Positions 23,007-37,500 of a DNA stretch of 64,000 nt are shown here, piece after piece (position 1 is the stretch's first letter; every line of letters starts with the position of its first letter). The DNA is taken from the NCBI GenBank assembly GCA_034190875.2, contig CM067344.1:27419914-27483913 (forward strand). The letters are read 5' to 3'. Source of the DNA: Urechis unicinctus. Lineage: Eukaryota; Annelida; Polychaeta; Xenopneusta; Urechidae. The notes beneath the pieces were generated by a model. The model worked only from the letters and a program-made list of their open reading frames with translations, was not told the origin of the DNA and ran no database searches. The translations under genes were made by a program, and so were the position numbers.

Positions 23007-26000
23007 TCACTCGCATGCACACGTAGAAAACTGTATGTGCGATGAGAATCATCGGAAGGTGGGGATGGGGACATGTAGGCTGGACCAGACACATTCCACT
23101 CAGCCCTCCTCGCCTACAGAGGATGCTGGCCAGGAATGACTCTGCCCACACGGTGTATTGTAATTAGCATTGTCTGGATGGACAATTGTGACACTTACGA
23201 AGTGCAACATACCACAAATACAGTGTGCCAGTCTAAGGATCTCATCATGTCATCGAGCTTCGACAAGTTAATTCTAAAAATAGAACTGGATTCCACATCT
23301 GATCCACTTCAGTGGATCCCTGTTAATGTAGCCTGGTCACAAGCTACATATTCCTGCAGCAGCAGGTGTCTTTTGTCACATTCTGTCAATTTATATTCAA
23401 ACAAATCATTCCATGTTGTTTCCCCTTCTTGTGAAATCTACTTGGAACACCATCAATTTTTTGGATAGTTGTGTATCAGAAGAAAATTTGTATTTGACCA
23501 CGGTGCAATATCTACGCATTCATGACTGAACTTTGTCCATATGTGGTGAAATAGATGGTGATTTCCACATAAGATAACAGAAAACAAAGTTATTATATTC
23601 CATGGAATATTTGTTTGCAGAATTTCAATTAGCCGGACCATTGGCATGTGTTACTGTTCATGGCTGGACCTGAAATGTATCAAATTTGTTTTGTAGGTTA
23701 AACTGTTGTATACACATGAACTATTTATTCATCAGGTTATTTTTACATTAATTGTACATATTGTATTCATCAACTTCTAAAGATCATTGCCACTGTCCAA
23801 TGAGCACGTAGTTACATTATTCAAACAGTTTCAATCACAGTCGTGTGTAATGGGACTTAGCTGGGTATCTTACACTAGTCGCTGGGTGACGACTCCCTGG
23901 CTAGGTCCTGTGTTTGTGTCTTCAAACTGATGTTAGATGTTGACACTCATACAGGGCTTGATTGAGCTAATAATCGTAAGGCGCATATTATTGTGTGCTA
24001 TAAAAGATAGCTTCATTATCTGAATAAGTATTTTCTAAACCGTCCCACACAGCAAATTGATACAAAATACAATATTGCTGATCGCGTGATATCCGTCCAT
24101 ATATAATCTTGCATCTGGTTCCTAAATAACTAATTGAAATAGTCTTTCCCCCTATGAACTGGTGTTGACATATCAATGAAACTAAATTGCAACTAAGCGC
24201 AGTGATGTTTTCATGTGATGGCAATCCTTGTATCTATGGACATTTCATCCATCAGAGCCCAACCAATCTGTATTCATACAAATCAATCATTGATTTGAAC
24301 ATGCTCAGTACAAGTAAGCACCTTCTGTTTTTTCTTTGCACTTGCCAATCCATGACAATGGCAACATTGTGCAATAACCATAAATTCTGCTGGGTTTGGC
24401 TGAACCTTGTGGTGCTCTTGGGAATCGATTTTGGCCAATGAAACCCTGATTTGAGATGAGGCTGCTGATCAAAAGATGACCTTATTATAACTAGAGGGGG
24501 ATGAGTTAAATGGCCTCCTTCCGTCTCTTCTCTGCGCTCGGATGCAAATTTACTTTGTGTCGACCATATTAGGTTTGTAGAGTGCCAGTGCTTTTATATA
24601 TGCCTGACTAAAGAGAAGCCTTGACAAGGTGTGGTTTATGTCTCAACAACCCAACCTAATGTGTGTTTTGTTCTCTACTAATCAGAGGAGTTAGATTATT
24701 GAAGCTAGCCTGAGTTACTCATTTAAGTGGGAATGACGCATTAACATTGACCTATGTGAATCCCTGTATCATATGACGGCTTGCCATTAGTTTGTGTACT
24801 TTAGTGCTAGTGTTTTGTGTGTATTTTCAACTTGCATCCCAGCTTGTTGGGATTTAGTATAGGCAAATAGTATTGTGTGCAGAAATTGGAATACAATATG
24901 TGGTAATTCAATTAGTTAAGGTACCAGTTGGCTTGATGCTGTTGCCCTCTCAAGTCGTCCTATGCAGAAAACAATGAAATACCTATTCTGTTTGCAGTGT
25001 AGTAGAAAGTAGGTATGAGCAACATGTTGCATTGCATTCCATGTCTTCATGTCCTGCTTACTCCAGTATGCTGTCGTTTATCGCGATGTCATCACTGGTC
25101 AAGTGTTATGTCACTGGTCAAGTGTTAGGTGCGTCATGCAGTGGCTTCAAATCTAATGTACTAATATCTACGTCTGACTAAGTTCCTTGTTAGTTTTAAT
25201 TGACTCAAAAAAAGGCCCCTCAAACTTAAGTTTAAATGCCAGCCATCCTTTTTGTTGTCATTGTCTGTCTGGTATGATCACCCATGTGGCCCAGACACAC
25301 TACCTATTTCAATCAGATGTAAGTAATCACTCTGGTCTTTTTACTTAGTCAATGGAAGTGCTTGTTTAGTTGACATTTTCTTCTGCGATATGCTTTGTTC
25401 ACTACTGGCGAGCCAGTTTCGGTGTATCATTTCTTGTGTATAGTTACCTTGCTTCCAGGTGCATAGCTTTGTCCTACTTACAGGCAGCATGTGGTTTGTG
25501 TACTTAATGTTTTCTATATGTGCTTCATTGATGAATTGAACTGGATCAGGATATCCTGTTATATGTACATATGTGTATATCACTGTTTAAGTTGTTTTTG
25601 TTTCGCTTTCTGCATTCAAGGAATTGTTCACTCCCAGTGTAGGGGGTAAATTCCATCTGATATCTGTTTCCGTCTCTCTCCCTATTTTGTTATCAGTTGG
25701 TCTTGTTCTGTGTAATCGTATCACATCCAACCCGATCAAGAGTTGATTTATAGGGTTGACCTGTTTCTATTTAGGATGTACATTTAATGACATGCATTTA
25801 TCTGTGATTTCTTCAGATTCAACAGATTCTTCATTACATTTCATTTACCCCCTGTATCTGTCTGTCCCTTCTTCATTCATACAGTGAGCTCATATTGGGC
25901 TCGGTTCTTGTTTACTTTTTCAACACAAACTGTGACTGTAAATAAAACATTGCTCACTCTGGCCGGTGTCCCATGAGTTATTGTAGATGTTATGAAGAGT

Positions 26001-26564
26001 TATGCTTAAGAGAAGAAATCAAATGCTGCCAAGTTCTGTAGTCTTTATGGTAATTTTTATTGCCAAGAAGTTATGAACAGATGAATGGAGAGAGATCCCC
26101 AAATATTTGTCACAGAAACCGTGGTTATCCCAGCAATATTGAGTAGGATCAGATGGTTGCATACATTTTCTAAATCATCGGTGAAGACGATTGTACTTTG
26201 AAAAAAGACAGTATTTGCTGCCTAGATGTCAAATAGTGACATAAATTAACTTTGTCCCAACTGTAGCATCTCTTTGACAATAAATAGCAATTTGTACACA
26301 GCTGACACCCTCAAACCTCAAAATGGCAAATCAATCGACTAGTGTGGTGGAATCATTCACATCTTTAACATTAATCACACAAAAGCTTACGTGAAAAAAA
26401 TCATAAAACACTTGCAAATCTTAACAAGCCTATATATAGCTTATCAAAAAGGATCCAGACAATACAGTTGTCCATCTGGAAAATGGCTGGCATTTAGTTT
26501 TAACTCTGGAGTAAGATTCCAGACCATAAATGCAATCTTATCAAAGACATTGTTCTGAATTACA
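23007..26564 (+). other. Probable foxj2/3 3' UTR and convergent intergenic space
   Basis: No coding exon was recognised. A sense AATAAA at 25941-25946 is a candidate polyadenylation signal, which would make a 3' UTR near 3 kb. The minus-strand mitofusin ends at 26565, and a minus-strand AATAAA (reverse complement at about 26056) may end its transcript. The two genes converge here, possibly with touching 3' UTRs. Confidence 0.35.
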
Positions 26565-29500
26565 TCAGATCTTTGATGTACTCTTGGCAAGGTATTGGTG
26601 GATAAATGAATTCAGTTCACTATCGAGATAGCCAGCCTTGTTCCTGTAATAGAAAAAATGACAATGTAATTGAAAATCAATATCCAATCAGTCTTGAATC
26701 ACTTCTTGTACTATACTCCTGCCAACAAGAGGCTGCCTTTTATATGAAACTACAATACACTAATATTCAACAATAAAGTATGGTGAATCCAGAGCCAGAT
26801 GGATTTTGCAGGCATATATCGGTGAGGGGAGTACAACCCCATGTGGTTGTGTGTAGGTTTACACGTTTTTATCAGTTGCCTCCCTATTCGCAGCCAATCA
26901 GATATAAAATTAAAGGTTCGGACCTTCTCCCATACGGCTTCAAAAGCTGATAAAACACAGCTAGCTGTGCGATAACTGAAACCAGCTATTACATTGCAAG
27001 AGTATGTATCCCTTGATATCAGATGCACGAAAAATGAAACTTACTTGAGGAAATTGGATTTCGAAGCCATTGAATCCAACATGTCAATATCGTCTTTCAG
27101 CTGTTTGAGTTCTGAGCGCAAATCTTCTTTGGTATGGTCCACTTGACGTATGAGCCTAGCCAGAGTGGACATCAACTCCCTGCCGACAAAAAAGGTTCTT
27201 TCATTACTACTTCTCTGCTTCAATGTACAGCACCATTGCAATCCCCAAGAATAATATTCTCTCCTTCATTCAATGCCATTACAAGAATAGAAGGTAAAAG
27301 TAAGCTCACTGCTGCACTTGGTAGCTGCAGTTGGCACTGGTCAGATCAACAATCAGTTTCAGCTTGCTAGTGGCATAGTCTACATACTGCCTCTTGAATG
27401 CCCTTTCTCGAGCCTTGGTTGTCCATGTCAATCGCTCATAGACATACACGACGCCATAGAGGGCGCCACATATAGCAATCACGCGCCAGCCTGCTGCCTT
27501 GGCCAACTGGTCACAGCCATTAAAGAAAATGCCGCACTTCAATGATTTTGTACAAAGCTGATATAGTGTGACACCTAGTGAACCAATATCGTATTTAAGG
27601 AGATTTAGTAATGGACATACAACTCCTGCGATGGCCAGAGTTCCCACGGTGGAGCGCGAGTAGAGCGAGGAGAATGTGGAGAGAAGGCTTAGCATGAGTT
27701 CCCGTTCGTGAGATACCTCACCAGCCAGCTCATTACAAGGGGTCTGTGGTGTTGACTGGATAGGGCGTGGTACCTCAAACAAACACAAGTGTCAGAACTT
27801 CTACAATATACTATCAATAATGGCAGCATATAACACATGGTCTTTATTCTAGCATAGCTTAGTGAAAGTTCACCGCAGAATGGCTTGCTATCATACAATG
27901 TATCATCTCGAGAACACTAACTCAATAGAAATAAAATTGACATGAGCCAACAGCTCAAGGTGCCTACTGTGTCAGAGTAGCCCATAAGTACTGCATTTGT
28001 GCCTTTAGGACCCAGGAAGCGTTTCATCAGCGACGTTATCCCTAACGAAAACTTGAACTGTATGTCTTCTTGAAAATCAGCACAGAGATTGCGACAATCA
28101 AGTCTATATGCAACTTCAAAGTCGTGGAAAGGAAGGACATTGGCTGCCTGCTGCTTCTCCTCTTCCGGCAAGAGTGTAACAATACGTTCTGTTGAGAAGG
28201 AAACACATCATCACCATGAACATCTGTCATCAATCTATAGAGTGCTACAATTCAACAAATTTAACATTCTCTTATCCGTCCAGTAAGTCAAATCTGCTAT
28301 GCAGCAGGTTACAAACGATAGTGGAAAACATATTGGTTGACTATGAACCGATTTTAGTAACTAGCTGAGCCTAACATGATAAATGGATAAAATTTAAATA
28401 TATATGACACTGATTCTGTCATGTGTCAGAAATAGACGAGAAACATTAACAACTGGACTAAGATGTAAGCTTGCTGCTTCTACAGGCATAATATTGATAA
28501 CAAGACTTTAACAGGCTCAGAAAACAACAACTAAGATTAGTTACAGCTCACTGGAATGCCAACAGGGCCATTGTGTTTGACACTGATAAATTGTTTCACG
28601 TAATGAGGTTATGATCAAAACAACTTCATTGGCAACAAAACCAACAATTCACCAATTTAACACAACCCAATACAAAATACCCACCCATTTGCTTTCGTTT
28701 CTCAACTGAACAATAGCCACAAAACATTTTCTTAACATCATAATGACTGTGTTACTTGACCCAGAGTGCTATAGTTGGTGCCTAATGAGAGATGTACATG
28801 TGGAACTTATTGTGGTAGCTTAGCTCTGGGGCACCCGTTTATTGCCAGAGATATTCAGGTAGGGCGTTGCACTCATTTGTGGAGAGTTTAATGCAGCGTG
28901 TCAACACAGGGCACAGGGGCTGAATTTGGCCAAATTTAATATTACAGGGTTGCCTGGAGCTTCAGGCTATTGTTTCCAAAGCATTTGGGAGTGTTTATAA
29001 GTGTTGTTTTTTGTGCACCATATGTGTAGATAGTGACATGCTAGTGCGTGTTACCTGACATATCTTGCTCCATGCTCTCTACCTGTGTTCTGGTGGCTGT
29101 AGAGCAACGTGTCTGGAGATTCTGACCCAGCCCCTTCTCTACATGATCATGCAGCTCCTATCAAACATAAAGCCTTGAACTCAAAAGCAAATCAAGCGAG
29201 CAAACTGAAACTATAATGTTTAGCCATGGAGACTGCCTGCTGTAGGGTGTGGTTCCGTATAAAGCACCTGCGCCTGGTATCAAACACAATGACCCTTGGT
29301 AACTCCTTACTATCACCTCCATTTGATACACCATCTTCACGACTGAACGATTGATAGGGTTAGATGACAACTTGTGCATCGTCTCAGGATGTACAAATGG
29401 ACGAGAAAGAGAGTCAGTGACAGTCGGGTATATTCGGGGACTAACCAAGACGTGATTAGCTATTAGAAGAATGTTAGAGACAGTCACACCACAGTGGATT

Positions 29501-32500
29501 GTGTTGGGTCACTTAAGTGTTGCCAAAAACGGAAAAGTATAAGTAAGAATCGTAACAATGTGATACAAAAGAGCATGCAGGCTTCAGGGACCAGCCTATA
29601 TGAGGAGTCAGCTGGCCAGTCACCTTGCATTTCTGAGTGCGAGCCGTCCATGAGGTGCTGTATGGTGGAGGTACAGCGAGCGTGTAGGTTACGACTCAGA
29701 CACTCCTCAATGTAGAAATGCAGCTCCTATAAAAACCAGGTTGTAGTTTACCATGTCAACTCGCACCCAAACACCACAGGTCTAAACTGCAAGGTGGAAT
29801 ATCAGTGTGCACCACAATAACTGCTTCCATAGTGAATATCTGTATCCATCCTGAATATATCTTCACCATGGATATGTATTCATCCCGAATATATCTGCAT
29901 CACATCTGTATTCATTCTGAATATATCTGCACCATGTCTGTATTCATTCTGAATATATCTGCACCATGGACATTATTATTCTCATTGAATATATCTGCAC
30001 CATATCTGTATTCATTCTGAATATATCTGTACCATGGACATTATTATTCTCATTGAATATATCTGCACCATATCTGTATTCATTCTGAATATATCTGCAC
30101 CATGGGCATTAGTATTCACACTGAATATATCTGCACCATATCTGTATTCATTCTGAATATATCTGTACCATGGACATTGGTATTCACACTGAATATATCT
30201 GCACCATATCTGTATTCATTCTGAATATATCTGTACCATGGACATTGGTATTCACACTGAATATATCTGCACCATATCTGTATTCATTCTGAATATATCT
30301 GTACCATGGACATTAGTATTCACACTGAATATATCTGCACCATATCTGTATTCATTCTGAATATATCTGCACCATATCTGCATTCATTCTGAATATATCT
30401 GTACCATGGACATTATTATTCTCATTGAATATATCTGCACCATATCTGTATTCATTCTGAATATATCTGTACCATGGACATTAGTATTCACACTGAATAT
30501 ATCTGCACCATATCTGTATTCATTCTGAATATATCTGTACCATGGACATTAGTATTCACACTGAATATATCTGCACCATATCTTTACCAACTACAGTTAC
30601 ACACAGGAACAGCTGAAATTTGGATAATGTAAGCAATTAACATTAGTGCTAATATATAAACTGTGTCAGGCAATATGATTCCAGTTTTTAAATCAATATC
30701 AACAAAAAAGATTCTGCTAGATGCATAAAAGAAAGGCTCATGTAGTGAATATGTAGTGTCAAATGATTAATCTTCATCACTGCCTTATGTTGATCACCAC
30801 AATATCAAAGATACTAGTGTAAAGTGTTTTCAATCAGTCTCGCTATTTAATGATTCATCCATTCAAAGTGGAAGTAAAGTCCCTTTGAACATATCACTGA
30901 CAGCTTACCTTCTTATAGAGGTTGAGAAGAAGAGGATCTGGATGAAATGGTCGGTCAAACTCATCGACAAGCATTGCAAGTCTCCGGATTTCATCGATCA
31001 ATGCGATCGCTACCTGAATAATCATATCCAAGCACACTATGACGGGCTGCTCATGCCACGTTTGGCAAACAATATCAGAAGAGAAAAACTCCCACACGAG
31101 TGTGGCAGCAAGGTGTACCTTGTTCTCAACTTCTTCAGTCATTTCTTGTATCTTTTCTTTCATGTGACCTTCAATTCTGGCCAGTTCCTTCTCGGTGAAG
31201 TCCAGTCGATCTTGTGTCTCTGTACACCCCTGCTGTTTGTGGTTCCTTTGATCTGTGGCTGTTTCTGTGACATCAGCCATGATGCACTGTAGGTCTCTTA
31301 TAATCTCCTTACCATTGTCTGTGTGCTGGGCAAACTTGGTCTGTACTGCTGACATGGATATACATTCCTGTGGGACAAAAAAAAAAGATATATCCACATA
31401 TCAATCTGGATGGTGCTAATTTTTTAGATTTATAATGAAGCAAAAACAAAATTAGTGTTGATAAATTGTGTAGAACATCATTAACATATAAGGGTATGGG
31501 AAAAAAATTGTTCATTATCTGACACAAGAAGGAACGCATGATAACCATTTTACACTGAATAAATTAGATTTGAATCAGCCATGCTTGTCATTGAATCCAT
31601 CAACAATACTGTACAATGTTATTTACCTCAAATTTTCTTTCAAAATTACAGAATTCAAATAGTCTTCCTTGATAACCTTCCATCAGCTGTTGGGCTGTAC
31701 ACAGACATAGAATATCATCAAGTTTGGGAAGCAATCATAAGGAATCATCTTGACCTTTTTATGTTTGACAAGAGTGGTATCAAACTTGGAGTAGGGGTTC
31801 CAGACACTTCATGGGATCGTGATATGAGAGCTTCACGCGCAGACACGAAGAATATGCGATCCTCCGCCTCAGCGGCCTTCACTACATTCAGCTCATCCAC
31901 CATGAATTCCACTGTACGCTGCATGTGCTGCTTCTTCACCTGCATGTTAAACGACAACATGCCTGAAGCCAGTAATCGCAACCAACACATAGCTCTCATA
32001 TGTCACCTGTACACAACCACACCTCACCTCTTCCATCATTTCTGGCTCAGATGCTGAAGCATCCCAGCGGTTGTTCAATATGAAGATATTGGGTTTTGAG
32101 AGGCGATCTGACACTTTATGAAAAAAGTTCTTTTCCTGAAACATGCATATATGATCGTTGACAATTTGATCCATTTTATTTGAGCAATTACAATTGTACA
32201 TGATGTCAATTAAATAGACCATTTCTCACTGTTTGCATTAGTGTTGACTCGGAGTTGGCAACCAAAACAAAGACATCAGCATCAAGACAGAATTTGTCGA
32301 TCCAGCTGTCTATATCAGGTGATACGTCAATTCCAGGGCTGTTCATGCAAAGTACATACATTAATCACATATTTTTTGTTTACAAATTACACAGTGGCTC
32401 TCTTTTCTTAAATCAAAGTAAACAAAATGAATAAATAAAAAAAAATATTGCAATACAAATTTTTGATAAAGCTCAAAATTTATTTTTATTTAGAATGAAA

Positions 32501-34569
32501 AACTAGTTCAAACCTGTCGACGAAAACAACATCATCTCGCAATAATGTGCATTTCTCCTTGGGCCAGCATATGCGAATCAGTGTTTCTGTTTGCATCCTG
32601 ACATCACTTAATGCATTGGCCAGTTGCCTCACGGACTGCAAATAACACACAAACCCACCTTTAACCAGGATCACTAAACGAAGTTTTTCTTTGAATATCA
32701 AACACTGCAAAGCATGCTCTACCACACCTGTATATTTTGCTGAGCTGGATTTTCACCGATTAGTATATATGCCTCTTGATTGTCAGCACCCTCCACTTGT
32801 ACAAAACAGTTGGTTGTGTGTCCAATACCACTGGGTAATATCTTACTTTTCAACATAGCATTGATGACAGTGCTCTTGCCATTGGAAGTCCTGCATTCCA
32901 ACAGACAACAATCTTGTTAAAAAGCTTGGAAGCAATGTATGCATGGTTCAGTAAACAGCCACCTGTTATAGCATTGGCATGGACCTGTTATGGGTTTTCA
33001 TGAGGTAACCAGAACCTTTTGGGACAAAATAAATGTTATATAGTTATTTATGGGCCTTAGCCGCATTGATAGATAAAATACCTCATATCAAAGAAACATC
33101 ATCATTTATAAAGCTTTGTACATAATTGATTGTCTGTCCATCAGAAGTACAGACACAAAATCACAGCCCAAAAATAACAAACCCCATTATTTGGTAATAC
33201 AAAATAGAGAAAAGTGTTGCGGATGATAACTCAATGGTGTTTGTTGATGTCACAGGAACTGGATCATACAAGTCGTCAGCGTACTGTCTTACATACACAC
33301 CTGCCAAAGAATGCAACCTTCATCCTGTCCCGCTTCAGAATGTCTTGTATACCTAACACTTTCGTGACATAGTTTTCTGTGCAAGTCTTCTGTTCAGGGG
33401 TCACAATGGCAGTTTGGTCAGACAAACCTATCAAAATAACATAAAAACATATATTGACTGAAGCAATACTGAAGGTGATACACATATTGTAGACTAGAGT
33501 TAGAACTCCTGTATTTTTACCAGTGGCACAGATGACTGGACTTAATGCCACAAACATGCTGATTATTTCTTTTTTTTATCTGATTGAGGACAACTTTATA
33601 TGGGACTGCATCCTTTTCAATCGAACCGAACTTCACCACGCTCGGACAATTCATAACAATTAACATAAGAAAAAATGATACCCTATTTGCCTAAAATATA
33701 CTGGGCAGCTAGCAGACTTTACACAGAACACATGGCATACACAAACTGGGTCCTCCCAAAGGGTGAGCTGTGGAACTAATATCCTAGATAACACTTTCTT
33801 GGGTTGTGTTGTAAATTGGTACTTACTAGTCAAGCATAAAGTGTTGGTACAATAGGGGAAAACCAGTGGACGTCGATATTGAGGAGGGATGGTTGAAGTT
33901 ACAGTGGTAGAAGGGTACAGAGAAGGGTTGAAAGGATTAGAAGATAGCCAATCATGGAAGCATTGCTTACTCCTCCCATTTGGGCTAGGAATGGTGTGGA
34001 TGGGATGAAAGGGTGTGGTGTGGTGATGGCCCATCATGGAGGCTACAGCAACAGGGATTTAGTTGAAACATGAGAAGGGATAAGTGCTAGAGCAAAAGTG
34101 AATAAGGTTGCAACTCATAATTTCAGTGACCATGCATATATTGCCTAAATATGAGATGAACTCCAGTTGTTATGTAATTCAAAAACAAAACATACATATT
34201 TAACTTTCTAACTGGCCCTCCACATTTGAATGCAATGAACAAGGTATAGAATAGTAGATGATGGCACTTGAGGAGCATTGACTAAGTATTGCAATCATCC
34301 TCATCCACAACTTTGAAGTTTTAATCCAGGTTAAACCAGAATATTGATAAATTATCTTCTCATATAATTCACTTACCCCTGAAGAACTGGTTGCTTTCTA
34401 CAACATAATTGTTTATTTCCACAAATATGTCATTTATTTTCTTCTTGGCCTGCCCAAATAGCTTCAGAGGGGAGGTTGGTGATTGACGACCATTGCCAAG
34501 CTTCCGCGCTTTGCTGGGGCTGGTTGGATCACCAGGATCTTGGTATGAATGTACAATATCCCCTGACAT
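26565..34569 (-). CDS. mfn: Mitofusin, mitochondrial outer-membrane fusion GTPase
   Basis: Dynamin-family GTPase that tethers and fuses mitochondrial outer membranes. Complement exons: 34377-34569, 33301-33427, 32728-32890, 32514-32635, 32230-32338, 32028-32135, 31786-31939, 31627-31694, 31119-31367, 30909-31013, one of 29624-29726 or 29055-29157, 27968-28188, 27621-27773, 27310-27506, 27045-27179, 26565-26643. These sum to 762 codons including stop, in frame, like vertebrate mitofusins. P-loop [16 protein letters not shown]3 DSPGIDV, G4 NNRWD, HR1 region beginning [32 protein letters not shown], transmembrane hairpin around VGTLAIAG and [20 protein letters not shown], and C-terminal HR2 ending with [12 protein letters not shown] are all visible. 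The donor of exon 7 (31786) was chosen by phase. Two short introns are open in frame. Confidence 0.95.
29055..29157 (-). other. mfn: Mitofusin alternative exon 11b
   Basis: 103 bp, entering in phase 0 and leaving in phase 1. Encodes a peptide starting [20 protein letters not shown]. The acceptor is TTTGATAG; the donor is GTAACACG. It aligns residue for residue with exon 11a and with the single corresponding segment I recall from vertebrate mitofusins. It lies closer to exon 12. Confidence 0.85.
29624..29726 (-). other. mfn: Mitofusin alternative exon 11a
   Basis: 103 bp with the same phases as 11b. Encodes a peptide starting [20 protein letters not shown]. The acceptor is TTTTTATAG; the donor is GTGACTGG. 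10 of 34 residues are identical to 11b, including ELH, NL and RC. Both joins give a sensible sequence into exon 12 (E-R-I-V-T). Confidence 0.85.
29815..30590 (-). repeat. Minisatellite in mitofusin intron 10, about 68-bp unit
   Basis: The array is built from GAATATATCTGCACCATATC-type half-units of 32 bp alternating with 36-bp half-units carrying CTGTACCATGGACATTAGT. About ten full units are present, more diverged at both ends. It lies in the intron just upstream (in transcription) of the alternative exon pair. Confidence 0.9.
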
Positions 34570-37500
34570 GGCCAGAGTTTGGCTGATGTTGGCGTAGAAT
34601 CAGTTTTTCAGGACTAACCTATAAGTCATAAACATGTGATTAGTGACATTTAAAAAAAAATTAAATGCCCCTATACATATCGGCAAAGAAATTAAAGAAT
34701 CCTTCAGCTTCTGTATTATTTACTACTCCTAATCGTTTGTGTCTACTCTATACTATAGTTGGGTCTAGTGCCAGGCTACCAGGAGGTGTCAAAGGGAACT
34801 ACATGCTGCAATCGACTGCCATGGCCATTTGCTTGTCAGCGTGAAGTTGCTATCACCTTAACGTATTTTGAGTTGCATAAATGCTACTAAATAATTCCAT
34901 ATGCATTCCTATAGCAAAGACATGACAAACTGAGAGTAGTTATTAGTTAACAGCACAGACGCTGCGTGAGGTAAAGTTATTTTGTCTGTACGGTACATGG
35001 AGCAATTGAGGAAGATGTAACAAATAAACTTCACAAGGGAAGAAATTCGGTCCAATTGTTACATGAAAGCAAAATATTCAGACAGACATGTTGACTATTT
35101 TGTCATTTCTGTACATCCAAATGTACAAATATTGAAATAATTAAATAACTCAAGTGAATCAGCTTCTACCTACGTACAACATTTTTTAGAAGCTCGGTTA
35201 ATCTACACCGCACGTAGTTGAGATTTGCCTTTATCATCTCGAAGTACGGAAAATTAGATGATTTCGTTGCATACTGCATAGTATTGATATTCAATGAACA
35301 CGTGAGTCCACCGAGCAAAAAGTCGCATGATAAAGCATTAAAGGGGATGCTAGATTATACCCTTTTATCGCTCGTAAGCTGCCAACTTCGACGTAAAAAA
35401 CTTTAACTCACCTCACGCAATTATATTCCGCACACAATCGATTCTTTCAAAACGCACTTGTTTCGCGATTCATATTAAAAGCATATCTTCGAAGAAGAAA
35501 CTCTATTAACTGAATATCGTTACTGATTTCGTCGACCTTGCTGAAAACCTAATCGACGAGCCGACAGCGAGCCTCCGACAGCCGACCAAAGAGACTATAT
35601 AATGGTGTGGGGTCACTTTTACTGTTTTCGACTTGCCAAACTGCAATGAAGAACACACAATATATTTTTCGCAGTTCGTTGTGCCCAATCATTTGGATGC
35701 AAGAGGTCGTGAGATTTTATAACAGTATCTAATCAATATTGTTTTCCGGCTTAGGAGTTTCAAAGGCGAATATTCGTACCTACCGTAAATATATCATTTG
35801 TTCAAATAACACCAAAAAATTGGAAGGATTTTAGATCGCATAAATTGTTACTATCATATTAAGGGATGCGTATCAAGATGTTGTTGTCATTTTTTTTTTA
35901 AAAAAATGGCATGTTTGGTATGTTGTTAGTATTGACTTTCAATATGCATAGACTTAATAAATACAATAATAGATCAGAGTGCCCCCATTGATTGACAAAT
36001 TGCGATCAGTCTCAAAGTATTTGAAATGGCGATGCTACAAGTACTGATTTTTTTTCAAGGGTTTAATTGAATATTATTAGTTGGTTGTTTAATTCGAGAG
36101 TCTATCAAATTTCTTGATTCGTTCAAAAAACCTGTGTGTATGGAAGTTCACATTGACTGATTTTTTTTGGGTGCAATTGTGCTCAAACTAATGTACATAT
36201 TTGCTTTGCAGGCAGTAACTCAGCGACTATGAATCCCCGGCTATGAATATGCATCAGCTTAATCATTGAACAGATGGAGCGAAGCGTCAACCAATTGTTG
36301 ACGTCCGGTATCACACTGAAAATGTAACACCCACAACTTCAGCTAGAGGCCGTCTTTTTTCTTGGAATATATTTCTCACTTAATTATGAACTTTTTTAGC
36401 AGTACAGGTAATAGTTTGTAGTCTAACCAACCACTGACTATTTGTACTATTGCCAACATAATCTGATAATCACTATTATGAAATATTGAGGTGACAGATG
36501 CTGACTGACCCTTTTGTAGTTTTGATCTGTTGTCTGTGTTGATGTTGACTTATATTTAGCTGCTGGTGAGTCATATGATCGATATAGTGGGTCAAATGAC
36601 ATCATTGCATTATTAGATGGCTTAAAATATTCAAAATAAAAGTTTTTCGTCCCATGTTTGTTGCAGTGAGTAATGTACTGATGTAAGTAATGTTGGGATA
36701 GAACTCAGGCCTGTATGTACTAGCCCAACAAAAGAGCTACTTTATACAGCTGAACAATATTGATATATATTGTTCGGTAGGACGAACAAGCCTGAGTCCT
36801 ATATATTAAGGCCTGATGTAGCCCCGGTCGAACGGTAATATAAATATATACTCTGACATCCTGTATGGCTAGGCCTGATGCTGCAATGGTGAAATAAAAT
36901 TAATGAAATTAGTTCCACTTATAGTTTTATCAGCTCACTGTGTTGTTATTACCTCACCCATACAGGGACTCTGTTAGAATGAGTATGTACTGATACTTGT
37001 ACATCACTAATGATTAGTTCAGGTCTGGATGGGGAGTTTATCTTTGCAGCATGCAAGTCAGCCAGCTACAAAGCATAGGCATACCATCTCAATGTCATGA
37101 GGACCCACACTAAGCCTATTGGGTTGGGAGGATTTTATGAAATATCTGGTCATTGTTGAATGTGCTATGTTTGTATTATTATGGACCAAATCATTGATAG
37201 AGGAATATATTATGTCAGTTCCATGGTCTCATATTTGGTATACTCAAAGCTTGCAGGACTTGCAAGTCTCTGTTTGTGCACATAAAATTTGATACATATC
37301 TCTACCTGTTCATATTCAAAGTAGTTATGAAACATCATGTCTAACTTTGGGTGAACCTTTCCTCATAGGTGATGATAATAAAATTGGTGAATGCTTTCAC
37401 TAAGAAACATTCCATTTGAAATGATAGTTTGATTGTAACTTTTTAGTTTACAATGCTGATTGTGATTAGCCAGATTTTTCTTTAAATTGTTTCATGCACA

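Noticed and set aside
30885..31292. 135-codon plus-strand frame
   Set aside because: It lies antisense to well-supported mitofusin exons 9 and 10.
32028..32057. Plus-strand frame 31581-32057 as a gene
   Set aside because: It is antisense to mitofusin exons 6 to 8, whose GTPase motifs and phases fit.
33660..34037. 125-codon minus-strand open frame in mitofusin intron 1
   Set aside because: No domain recognised, and the mitofusin frame is complete without it.
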